From NCBI GenBank assembly GCA_021812865.1, contig JAKAMP010000147.1:1-6973 (forward strand): a stretch of DNA of 6,973 bases, read 5' to 3'. Of the stretch, positions 1 through 5,791 are shown one piece after another; the first letter of the stretch is position 1; each line of letters opens with the position of its first letter. A program made the position numbers and the translations under genes. The DNA is from Bacteroidota bacterium. Its GTDB lineage: Bacteria; Bacteroidota; Bacteroidia; Bacteroidales; JAAYUG01. The notes under the pieces are model-generated. The model had not been told where the DNA came from. It saw only the letters and a program-made list of their open reading frames with translations, and did no database searches.

Positions 1-899
1 AGTACAAGAATCTATCCATGGACAATGTAAGCATATGGCTCTCCACACAGGAACTTCCGCAGGTGCGCTCTATGGAACTGGCAAAAGGACGATTCTTTAC
101 CTCTCATGAATCGGCTGCCGGATCGAACATAGCGGTGATTGGCAGTGATGTGGCCGACAGGCTTTTTAAAAATGGCGATCCTTTGGATCAGCAGATTAAC
201 CTCAGCGGAAGAAAAATTACCGTGGTGGGCGTGGCGACCAAGGAGGGGAATGATGATAGAGGATTTGGAAGCTTCGATAAAACGGTGCTTATCCCCATGA
301 ATTTCGGCCGGACCATTTACGATGTGAAAGACGAAAGCATGAACCCAATGATCATGGTCAAAGCCAAGCCCAAGGTGCTTACCGACGATCTGCTTGAAGA
401 ACTTAGGATCATTATGCGCTCACAAAGGCGCCTGCCTCCGAAAGAAGCCGATAATTTTGCGCTCAACCAGGCCAGCATGTTCAATAAACCACTGGAACAA
501 ATATTCAGAATCCTGAATATTGCAGGCTGGCTCATCGGCGGATTTTCTATCCTGGTGGGAGGTTTCGGGGTGGCCAACATCATGTTCGTATCGGTAAAGG
601 AAAGGACCAATATCATTGGCATTCAGAAAGCCATGGGCGCAAAACGGTTTTTCATTCTGTATCAGTTCCTTTTTGAATCGGTGCTGCTGGCCCTTACAGG
701 CGGACTGATAGGACTTATCCTGGTTTTCAGCGGAACGCTGATCGTTACCTATGGTTTAGATTTCAAAATCAGCCTGACGGCAGGAAATATCATACTCGGA
801 GTGTTCATTTCCAGCGTGATTGGCATACTGGCCGGTTACATTCCAGCGCTGTCGGCCGCAAGGCTCGACCCGGTAAAAGCCATCGCCACTACTTTCTGA
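1..899 (+). CDS. ABC transporter permease, MacB/FtsX family (5' truncated by window)
   Basis: This is the C-terminal part of an inner-membrane ABC transporter permease of the MacB/FtsX type. The frame is already open at position 3, before the first ATG at 18, so the true start lies outside the window. Counting from that ATG, residues 1-145 resemble the end of the MacB-type periplasmic domain (GRFF at 25-28, IAVIGSDVADRLF at 38-50, ITVVGV at 67-72). Residues 165-293 form the FtsX domain, with three hydrophobic segments at about 168-193, 219-245 and 257-277. The cytoplasmic loop RTNIIGIQKAMGAKR (196-210) and the C-terminal PALSAARLDPVKAI (276-289) are typical of the family. Such permeases work with an ATPase and often a periplasmic adaptor to export peptides, lipoproteins or drugs, or as mechanotransmitters; the substrate cannot be read here. 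The 3' end overlaps ksgA by 11 bp in the opposite orientation. Confidence 0.9.
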   Translation, partial: YKNLSMDNVSIWLSTQELPQVRSMELAKGRFFTSHESAAGSNIAVIGSDVADRLFKNGDPLDQQINLSGRKITVVGVATKEGNDDRGFGSFDKTVLIPMNFGRTIYDVKDESMNPMIMVKAKPKVLTDDLLEELRIIMRSQRRLPPKEADNFALNQASMFNKPLEQIFRILNIAGWLIGGFSILVGGFGVANIMFVSVKERTNIIGIQKAMGAKRFFILYQFLFESVLLALTGGLIGLILVFSGTLIVTYGLDFKISLTAGNIILGVFISSVIGILAGYIPALSAARLDPVKAIATTF

Positions 900-1713
900 G
901 GTTTGATGCGGTAATCTTCGCCAGTGTGATGTAATCTTCCACCGAAAGTTCTTCGGCTCTTTTTCCGGCAATGGCTGGGTCCAGTGGAACCGTAGGACTC
1001 ATTCTTCCAAGAGCATTGTGCAAGGTTTTCCTTCGCTGGTTGAATGCGGTTTTTACAATCTGCATGAACAGGTCGTGATCAAAATCCGCACCCTCCCTTT
1101 TATTCCGTTTCAGTCTGATCACTGCCGATTTTACCTTTGGGGGTGGTGTAAATACTTTTTCCCCTACCGTGAACAGGTACTCCACATCATAGTATGCCTG
1201 TAACAGGACGCTGAGAATGCCATATTCCTTATTGCCATGAGGAGCGGCAATCCGCTGGGCCACTTCTTTCTGAACCATGCAAACCACCTGGATAACCGAA
1301 TCCCGGTTTTCCAATATTCTGAACATGATCTGGCTGGAAATGTTATAGGGAAGGTTGCCTGCAACAGCCGATTCACCTTCGAAATATTTCGCTGCATCCA
1401 CTTTCAGAAAATCGGCATGTACCAGGGAATCACTTAGCCAGGGGAATCGCGCATGCAGCACAGGAATAGCCTCATCATCAATCTCAAATAAAGTGAGCCT
1501 TTCCTTGAACCTTGCATCCAGGTATTCAGTTAATATGCCTGTGCCGGGTCCGATTTCGAAAACCCTGCATGAAGAAGACACGTCTACGAAGGAGGCAATT
1601 TTTTGCGCAATATTATGATCGTGGAGAAAATGCTGACCGAAATGTTTTTTAGGCCTAATCACGTATGGTTTGATTTTATGCAAAGGTATCAATTCAGCGT
1701 AATTGAACAACAT
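889..1713 (-). CDS. ksgA: 16S rRNA (adenine1518-N6/adenine1519-N6)-dimethyltransferase
   Basis: KsgA (RsmA) transfers four methyl groups from S-adenosylmethionine to two adjacent adenines in the 3'-end helix of 16S rRNA, a late step and checkpoint in 30S assembly. Counting from the ATG at 1713, visible family marks are RPKKHFGQHFLHD (20-32), SAM-binding motif I EIGPGTGILT (53-62), the acidic FEID (76-79), the catalytic-type NLPYN (120-124), FTPPPKVKSAV (188-198) and FNQRRKTLHNAL (224-235). The 274-residue length is within family range. Coordinates give the longest ATG-started frame, but the first 17 residues look non-native. Family members usually begin only a few residues before R-P-K-K, and a good promoter (1681-1711) sits inside this stretch. 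A GTG at 1660-1662 would give a 257-residue protein starting right before IRPKK, and I favour it. The gene is convergent with, and overlaps, the upstream permease gene. Confidence 0.96.
   Translation of the reverse strand: MLFNYAELIPLHKIKPYVIRPKKHFGQHFLHDHNIAQKIASFVDVSSSCRVFEIGPGTGILTEYLDARFKERLTLFEIDDEAIPVLHARFPWLSDSLVHADFLKVDAAKYFEGESAVAGNLPYNISSQIMFRILENRDSVIQVVCMVQKEVAQRIAAPHGNKEYGILSVLLQAYYDVEYLFTVGEKVFTPPPKVKSAVIRLKRNKREGADFDHDLFMQIVKTAFNQRRKTLHNALGRMSPTVPLDPAIAGKRAEELSVEDYITLAKITASNLRK
1681..1711 (-). promoter_or_regulatory. Bacteroidetes-type promoter for ksgA
   Basis: On the minus strand, GTTG (1711-1708) is followed by a 19-bp spacer and a perfect TAnnTTTG element, TACCTTTG (1688-1681). 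This fits the -33/-7 promoter consensus described for Bacteroides and Flavobacterium. Transcription would start near 1673-1677, downstream of the ATG at 1713, leaving the GTG at 1662 as the first usable in-frame start. The -7 octamer and spacer length match those of the ahcY promoter at 2830-2860. No start site has been mapped, so this is pattern evidence only. Confidence 0.6.
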
Positions 1714-1793
1714 CAGGTCATGAACCCGGCAAAACGCATCCCTGCCGGTTGTGCATCCTTCGGGAATGCCCGGAAACGATAAGGTTCTTAAAA

Positions 1794-1828
1794 TTTGTGA
1801 TTGGCCATGCCTAATTTTGCTAATTTTA
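1794..1828 (+). promoter_or_regulatory. Candidate promoter region for ribF
   Basis: This stretch holds TTTG (1794-1797), TTG (1801-1803), TAATTTTG (1812-1819, a perfect TAnnTTTG) and TAATTTTA (1821-1828, one mismatch). The perfect -7 element is only 14 bp from the TTTG, shorter than the usual 17-23. The second -7 element is 17 bp from TTG or 23 bp from TTTG. A promoter for ribF is therefore likely here, but which pair is used cannot be decided. The rest of the divergent gap (1714-1793) contains only weak short hairpins. Confidence 0.4.
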
Positions 1829-1853
1829 CAGTCCTGAAAAAAGAGTTACGCAT

Positions 1854-1922
1854 ATGACCATGGAAATCATCATCGATCATTCATATTCCTGCATCACCGG
1901 AAAAGAAAATCATCGGAAATGA
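1854..1922 (+). CDS. Possible 22-codon leader ORF coupled to ribF
   Basis: A short frame starts with ATG at 1854 (a second in-frame ATG is at 1860), encodes 22 residues beginning MTMEIIIDHSYSC, and ends with TGA at 1920-1922. That stop overlaps the ribF start (1919-1921) as ATGA, the usual geometry for translational coupling. An A/G-rich stretch (1837-1845) sits at a suitable distance upstream. It lies downstream of the candidate promoter and so would be transcribed. I recognise no homologue and see no run of one amino acid that would suggest classic attenuation. It may be a chance ORF; conservation in relatives would decide. Confidence 0.25.
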   Translation: MTMEIIIDHSYSCITGKENHRK

Positions 1923-2872
1923 ATATCCATCACCATTTTATCAGCCATTCATTCCGCAAACCTGTGGTGACGATCGGAATTTTTGACGGTGTGCATATCG
2001 GTCATATGCTGATCCTGGAAAAACTCAATGAAATTGCACATTCCACCGGAGGAGAATCGGTTGTGGTGACCCTGTGGCCCCACCCGAGAATGGTACTGAA
2101 TCCGGAAAATCATAACCTTCATTTACTGAACACCCTGGAAGAGAAACAGCAGCTCCTGGCAGGAAAAAAAGTGGACCACCTGGTCATTCTGCCTTTTACC
2201 CATGAGTTTTCGCAGTTGTCTTCCTGTGAATTCATCGGTCATTACCTGGTAGAAAGGATTGGAGTACATCACCTTGTAGTCGGATTCAATCATCATTTCG
2301 GGAAAGACAGGCAGGGCGATATTGAGAAAATAAAGGAATGTTCTGCAGACTTTCATTTCACGCTTGAAAAACTCGAAGCCCGGATGCAGGGTGAAAAAGA
2401 AGTGAGTTCCAGTCTTATCCGAGAACTGCTGGAATCGGGCAGGATGACCGAGGCCAACTCACTTCTTGGATACACTTATAATCTTTCGGGAAGAGTGGTA
2501 TCAGGAAGCCAGATTGGCCGCACACTGGGTTTCCCAACCGCCAACATTCAGCCTGACCATGAATACAAACTCGTTCCTCCTTCCGGAGTTTATGCAGTGG
2601 GAATTAAAATAAGAGATACCCTGCATTACGGTATGCTGAATATTGGCTTCCGGCCAACTCTTAACGAGCCTGATCCCAAGCGTTCAATTGAAGTGAATGT
2701 TTTTGACTGGCATGGCGATCTGTATAACGAAGAAGTTACGGTATGGTTCTATTCGCGCCTACGTGACGAGATGCGCTTCCCGGACCTCGGGCAGTTGAAA
2801 CAGCAACTGGAAAAGGATAAAATAAATACTTTGAATGTTATTGCCAACATTGTACCTTTGCAAAATCTTTAA
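1919..2872 (+). CDS. ribF: Bifunctional riboflavin kinase / FAD synthetase
   Basis: RibF phosphorylates riboflavin to FMN and then adenylates FMN to FAD, in the cytoplasm. The N-terminal FAD-synthetase half shows the nucleotidyltransferase motif FDGVHIGH (22-29), TLWPHPRMVL (51-60), GFNHHFGKDRQG (122-133; the first position after GF is Asn where many relatives have Asp) and SSSLIRELL (163-171). The C-terminal riboflavin-kinase half shows GRTLGFPTANI (200-210), SGVYAVG (222-228), NIGFRPT (241-247) and IEVNVFDW with DLYNEEVTV (257-275). At 317 residues it is full length. ATG at 1919 is the first start in the frame, which opens only at 1838 with no earlier ATG, GTG or TTG. The A-rich stretch 1901-1909 may aid ribosome binding. 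ahcY follows after 15 bp. No FMN riboswitch is visible upstream. Confidence 0.96.
   Translation: MNIHHHFISHSFRKPVVTIGIFDGVHIGHMLILEKLNEIAHSTGGESVVVTLWPHPRMVLNPENHNLHLLNTLEEKQQLLAGKKVDHLVILPFTHEFSQLSSCEFIGHYLVERIGVHHLVVGFNHHFGKDRQGDIEKIKECSADFHFTLEKLEARMQGEKEVSSSLIRELLESGRMTEANSLLGYTYNLSGRVVSGSQIGRTLGFPTANIQPDHEYKLVPPSGVYAVGIKIRDTLHYGMLNIGFRPTLNEPDPKRSIEVNVFDWHGDLYNEEVTVWFYSRLRDEMRFPDLGQLKQQLEKDKINTLNVIANIVPLQNL
2830..2860 (+). promoter_or_regulatory. Bacteroidetes-type promoter for ahcY inside the 3' end of ribF
   Basis: TTTG (2830-2833), a 19-bp spacer and TACCTTTG (2853-2860) form an essentially ideal -33/-7 pair for the Bacteroidetes primary sigma factor. It lies in the last codons of ribF. 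Transcription would start around 2865, giving a leader of about 20-25 nt before the ahcY ATG at 2888. ahcY can therefore be expressed independently of ribF even though the two genes are only 15 bp apart. This rests on sequence match alone. Confidence 0.65.
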
Positions 2873-2887
2873 GCTAAAATCATAATC

Positions 2888-4303
2888 ATGGAAAAGACAA
2901 TGGGAATGCTCCCCTACAAAGTTAAAGACATCAGCCTGGCTGAATTCGGGCGAAAAGAAATTGAAATCGCTGAAAAGGAGATGCCGGGACTTATGGCCGT
3001 TAGAAAAAAATATGCCGTTACCAAACCTTTGAAAGGGGCTCGGATCACAGGTTCTCTTCACATGACCATTCAGACCGCCGTACTCATCGAAACCCTGGTT
3101 GAACTAGGCGCCGATGTGCGCTGGGCAAGCTGCAATATTTTCTCCACCCAGGATCATGCCGCGGCAGCGATTGCCAAAGCAGGCATACCAGTGTTTGCCT
3201 GGAAAGGCGAGACCCTCGAAGAATACTGGTGGTGCACCGAACAGGCACTGACATTCCCCGGTGGCAAAGGTCCGTCGTTGATTGTGGATGATGGTGGAGA
3301 CGCCACCCTGATGGTGCATTTGGGCTTCGCTATTGAGAACGACCCTTCCCTGTTGAAGCAAAACCCGGAGAGCAAAGACGAAAAAATTGTGCTGGAGCGA
3401 CTGGGTAATATATATAAGAAAAATCCTCAGTACTGGCGCCAGGTGGTGAAAGAAATCACGGGAGTTTCGGAAGAAACCACCACAGGAGTGCATCGCCTGT
3501 ACCAGATGATGGAAAAAGGAACGCTTCTCTTCCCGGCCATCAATGTGAACGATTCTGTAACCAAGTCGAAATTCGACAACCTGTATGGCTGCCGTGAATC
3601 GCTGGCCGACGGTATTAAGAGGGCAACCGATGTGATGATTGCCGGTAAAGTGGTTGTAGTACTGGGTTATGGCGACGTTGGCAAAGGCTGCGCCCGATCC
3701 ATGCGCTCATACGGCGCCCGTGTGCTTATTACCGAAATCGACCCCATATGCGCATTGCAGGCTGCCATGGAGGGTTTCCAGGTTACCAATATGGAAGAAG
3801 CTGTAAAAGAAGGTAATATTTTTGTTACCGCAACGGGCAACCTCGATGTAGTTACCATTGACCACCTCAAGCGGATGAAAGACCAGGCCATTGTTTGCAA
3901 TATCGGTCATTTCGACAACGAAATACAAGTGGAAGCGATGGAACACTTCCCGGGCATTAAGAAAATCAATATCAAGCCCCAGGTCGACAAGTACGTATTC
4001 CCCGAAGGGCATGCCATCTTCTTGCTGGCAGAAGGCCGCCTGGTAAACCTTGGCTGCGCTACGGGACATCCCTCATTCGTTATGAGCAACTCCTTCACGA
4101 ACCAAACTCTGGCTCAGATCGATCTCTGGCAGAACCGCTATAAAGTGGGTGTATACAGGCTCCCGAAAAAACTCGACGAAGAGGTTGCAAGGCTTCACCT
4201 GGAACAACTCGGAGTAAAGCTTACCCAGCTCTCGGAGAAACAGGCTGCTTATATTGGCGTAACGGCTGAAGGTCCCTTCAAACCTGAGCATTACCGGTAT
4301 TGA
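2888..4303 (+). CDS. ahcY: Adenosylhomocysteinase (S-adenosyl-L-homocysteine hydrolase)
   Basis: AhcY reversibly splits S-adenosylhomocysteine into homocysteine and adenosine using a tightly bound NAD+, relieving product inhibition of methyltransferases. All family landmarks are present: [16 protein letters not shown] (55-70), [16 protein letters not shown] (80-95), VDDGGD (133-138), [11 protein letters not shown] (194-204), the [14 protein letters not shown] block with K226 and D230 (221-234), the NAD-binding GYGDVGKG (260-267), and the C-terminal [10 protein letters not shown] ending. Residues of about 150-190 form the roughly 40-residue insertion typical of bacterial and plant enzymes and absent from the human one, which explains the 471-residue length. 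The start at 2888 is preceded by an AT-rich TAAAAT stretch. Having AhcY suggests the one-step SAH route; whether the genome also has Pfs/LuxS cannot be seen. No terminator is visible in the 24 bp before the convergent neighbour. Confidence 0.98.
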   Translation: MEKTMGMLPYKVKDISLAEFGRKEIEIAEKEMPGLMAVRKKYAVTKPLKGARITGSLHMTIQTAVLIETLVELGADVRWASCNIFSTQDHAAAAIAKAGIPVFAWKGETLEEYWWCTEQALTFPGGKGPSLIVDDGGDATLMVHLGFAIENDPSLLKQNPESKDEKIVLERLGNIYKKNPQYWRQVVKEITGVSEETTTGVHRLYQMMEKGTLLFPAINVNDSVTKSKFDNLYGCRESLADGIKRATDVMIAGKVVVVLGYGDVGKGCARSMRSYGARVLITEIDPICALQAAMEGFQVTNMEEAVKEGNIFVTATGNLDVVTIDHLKRMKDQAIVCNIGHFDNEIQVEAMEHFPGIKKINIKPQVDKYVFPEGHAIFLLAEGRLVNLGCATGHPSFVMSNSFTNQTLAQIDLWQNRYKVGVYRLPKKLDEEVARLHLEQLGVKLTQLSEKQAAYIGVTAEGPFKPEHYRY

Positions 4304-4327
4304 TTGATTGAAAAGACTTCCTGCCTG

Positions 4328-4750
4328 TCAATTGGTGATATGCAGAAAGGTCCCTGTATAATAAATCTGGTATTGATGCAGAGGCTGCTGGGCAGGTCCT
4401 TTCTGTGGCAGTCCATCATTGAATAGGTTGAAAACTGAATGACAGCATGGGCATTCTACCATAAATCCTGTGCTGTCGACTGCTGTTGCACATCCTTCCG
4501 TGCGTGGCCTATACATGCAGGTAAGATCAAAAGCCTGGTAGTCCACATCGGACTTCCTGTACAGCAGGATGCCATGCACACCGGCCGAGGGATATATCTT
4601 GTAACTTGCCACACCAATGGTTGCCAGATCGGTGAATGGAACCGTAAGATCCACATATACATAGGGCAGTGATTCAAGTTTCTCACCACAGGACAAGCCG
4701 GTGACCATCCATAAGGCTATTCCGAAAAAAAAACTTACTTTAGTTCTCAC
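4328..4750 (-). CDS. Rieske-fold lipoprotein with altered cluster ligands
   Basis: This 140-residue protein starts with GTG (4748-4750), the only plausible start because the frame opens at a TAA just upstream. Residues 1-20 (basic MRTK, then a hydrophobic run) followed by C21 in TGLSC make a lipoprotein signal peptide; the lipobox is loose, with Leu at -2. The body resembles small Rieske-domain lipoproteins of Bacteroidetes: ILLYRKSDVDYQAFDLTC (61-78), ECPCCHSVF (99-107), DG (112-113) and the GPAQQPLHQY loop (118-127). The canonical ligand motifs CxH and CPCHGS are changed. C78-M-Y80 lacks the first His, and CPCCHS puts Cys where the second ligand His should be, with His one place later. Binding of a standard 2Fe-2S cluster is therefore doubtful. 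An A9 run on the plus strand (4725-4733) lies in the signal-peptide coding region. It diverges from the next gene by 27 bp; its function is unknown. Confidence 0.75.
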   Translation of the reverse strand: MRTKVSFFFGIALWMVTGLSCGEKLESLPYVYVDLTVPFTDLATIGVASYKIYPSAGVHGILLYRKSDVDYQAFDLTCMYRPRTEGCATAVDSTGFMVECPCCHSVFNLFNDGLPQKGPAQQPLHQYQIYYTGTFLHITN

Positions 4751-4777
4751 CTGTACATAAATTTTCCGTTAAAAGTA

Positions 4778-5092
4778 ATGAAATTCATTTTTAAACTGAT
4801 CCTCGCACTTTCGCTCGTTTTTGCTGTGGGCGTAGAAGGGCAAAGCCAGACTGCCAAGGTACGAAGGGCAAAAAAACAGGCGGAACAAAGAAAGGAAGCC
4901 TCCAAAAAGTCGATGGAAAAAGACCAGGAGGCCAAAAAGAAGCAGCATTTGAAACGCCAGAGTAAGGCTGTGCAGGAAAGCATGAAAGAAAACCAGAAGA
5001 ACACCGATTCTTACTACCGCAAGAAGCACCGCGAAGAATGGCTTCAGAATCTCTTTCATAAGAAAAGGAATAAACCTAAAAAACGGAAATAA
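4778..5092 (+). CDS. Small, highly basic exported protein of unknown function
   Basis: The 104-residue product has an N-terminal signal peptide (MKFIFKLILALSLVFAVGVEG, residues 1 to about 21, cleavage likely near Q22). The remainder of about 80 residues is dominated by Lys, Arg, Glu and Gln, and is probably helical or coiled coil up to about residue 75. It contains SYYRKKHREEWLQNLF (78-93) and a KKRNKPKKRK tail. I know similar Lys-rich exported proteins from Bacteroidetes but no assigned role. The coding case is supported by a clean start with a TAAAAGT stretch just upstream, a proper signal peptide and no competing frame. It could sit in the periplasm or on the surface and bind an anionic partner, but that is speculation. 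It is divergent from the Rieske-like lipoprotein gene, with no clear promoter match in the 27-bp gap. Confidence 0.65.
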   Translation: MKFIFKLILALSLVFAVGVEGQSQTAKVRRAKKQAEQRKEASKKSMEKDQEAKKKQHLKRQSKAVQESMKENQKNTDSYYRKKHREEWLQNLFHKKRNKPKKRK

Positions 5093-5138
5093 TAGCTCTT
5101 TAGTCTGGGCAACTGGCTGTGTCAAATCATTTAATGTT

Positions 5139-5269
5139 GAATTCCGAACATAAGAAAAACTATGGTCAATTGGGCCTGTTGTATCTAAAAAGTTAATTCT
5201 CAATATTCTTGCTGAAATCTGCAAGTTTTTATTATATTTGCCCGAAAGGGTTCCGAGAATTCGGAATTC
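5139..5269. repeat. 10-bp inverted repeat bracketing the greA promoter
   Basis: GAATTCCGAA (5139-5148) is the exact reverse complement of TTCGGAATTC (5260-5269), 111 bp apart. The right copy is also the 3' arm of the terminator-like hairpin upstream of greA. RNA read through from upstream could in principle pair the two copies and compete with that hairpin. It may be chance. Confidence 0.35.
5209..5240 (+). promoter_or_regulatory. Bacteroidetes-type promoter for greA
   Basis: TTG (5209-5211), a 21-bp spacer and TATATTTG (5233-5240) match the phylum's -33/-7 consensus, with a perfect -7 element. Transcription should begin near 5244-5248, about 60 nt before the greA start. It would drive greA and the HIT gene together. 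The remainder of the 215-bp gap from 5093 shows no gene. Confidence 0.6.
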
Positions 5270-5280
5270 TTTTTTGTTTT
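5244..5280 (+). terminator. Terminator-like hairpin with T tract in the greA leader
   Basis: The arms at 5244-5256 and 5261-5273 can form a 13-bp stem with three G-U pairs around a GAAT loop. The core (5248-5256 with 5261-5269) contains the perfect TTCCGA/TCGGAA stem. It is followed by TTTTTT, G, TTTT (5270-5280), the layout of an intrinsic terminator. Because it lies just after the greA promoter and before the gene, it would act as an attenuator releasing an RNA of roughly 30 nt. It could alternatively serve as the terminator of the basic-protein gene ending at 5092. Stem GC content is modest, so efficiency is uncertain. Confidence 0.5.
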
Positions 5281-5307
5281 ATGTGCATTCAAAAGTAGTT
5301 CGAAACT

Positions 5308-5781
5308 ATGGCAAACCATTCTTATGTCACAGCCGAAGGGTTGCAAAAGCTTAAAAACGAGCTTGACCAGCTGAAAAATGTTGAAAGACCTTCCATCAGC
5401 AAACAGATTGCCGAAGCAAGGGACAAAGGGGATTTATCGGAAAATGCAGAATACGCTGCTGCCAAAGAAGCCCAGGGGATGCTTGAACTCAGGATACAGA
5501 AGCTCGAGGATGCGATATCTAACCTTAGGGTGATCGACGAATCGAAAATTGATACTTCCAAGGTACAGATACTGAGCAAGGTTAAAATCAAGAACAAAGC
5601 CAACAACGCAGTAATGCAGTACGTTGTGGTTGCCGAAAGCGAAGCGAACCTGAAGGAAGGCAAGATTTCGGTGAATACTCCCATTGCCCAAGCCTTACTG
5701 GGTAAGAAGGTGGGCGACACCGTGAATGTTAAAGTGCCTTCCGGGGCCCTTACATTTGAAATCCTTGAGATAACCCTGTAA
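5308..5781 (+). CDS. greA: Transcription elongation factor GreA
   Basis: GreA enters the secondary channel of RNA polymerase and stimulates cleavage of the 3' end of backtracked transcripts, rescuing stalled complexes. The N-terminal domain (1 to about 80) is the antiparallel coiled coil, with the acidic tip DKGDLSENAEYAAAKE at 39-54; D42 and E45 match the essential pair of E. coli GreA. The C-terminal FKBP-like domain (about 81-157) ends with SVNTPIAQALLGKKVGD (121-137) and PSGALTFEILEITL. At 157 residues it is standard length. The GreB-type basic patch was not assessed, so GreA rather than GreB rests on overall resemblance. It forms an operon with the HIT gene 10 bp downstream and is preceded by a promoter and a possible attenuator. 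Confidence 0.96.
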   Translation: MANHSYVTAEGLQKLKNELDQLKNVERPSISKQIAEARDKGDLSENAEYAAAKEAQGMLELRIQKLEDAISNLRVIDESKIDTSKVQILSKVKIKNKANNAVMQYVVVAESEANLKEGKISVNTPIAQALLGKKVGDTVNVKVPSGALTFEILEITL

Positions 5782-5791
5782 AAGTATCCAC

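Noticed and set aside
1759..1774. Small hairpin (TTCGGG-AATG-CCCGGA) as a terminator between ksgA and ribF
   Set aside because: The genes diverge here, the stem is only 6 bp with a wobble pair, and no T tract follows on either strand.
1794..1819. TTTG-N14-TAATTTTG as the ribF promoter on its own
   Set aside because: The -7 octamer is perfect but the 14-bp spacer is outside the usual 17-23 range, so I report the whole region as a candidate instead of this pair.
1714..1918. FMN riboswitch upstream of ribF
   Set aside because: None of the conserved RFN-element blocks is visible, and the space after the likely promoter is too short for the usual structure.
2873..2887. SAH or SAM riboswitch ahead of ahcY
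   Set aside because: Only 15 bp separate ribF from ahcY and the predicted leader is about 20-25 nt, too short for a known aptamer.
4304..4327. Intrinsic terminator between ahcY and the convergent lipoprotein gene
   Set aside because: No stable inverted repeat with a T tract is present in the 24 bp.
4439..4689. Other ORFs overlapping the lipoprotein gene on both strands
   Set aside because: Their translations lack signal peptides or domains, while the minus-strand frame 4328-4750 has a lipoprotein signal and Rieske-like landmarks.
4748..4759. ATG at 4757-4759 (minus) as an alternative lipoprotein start
   Set aside because: It is in another frame and stops after three codons.
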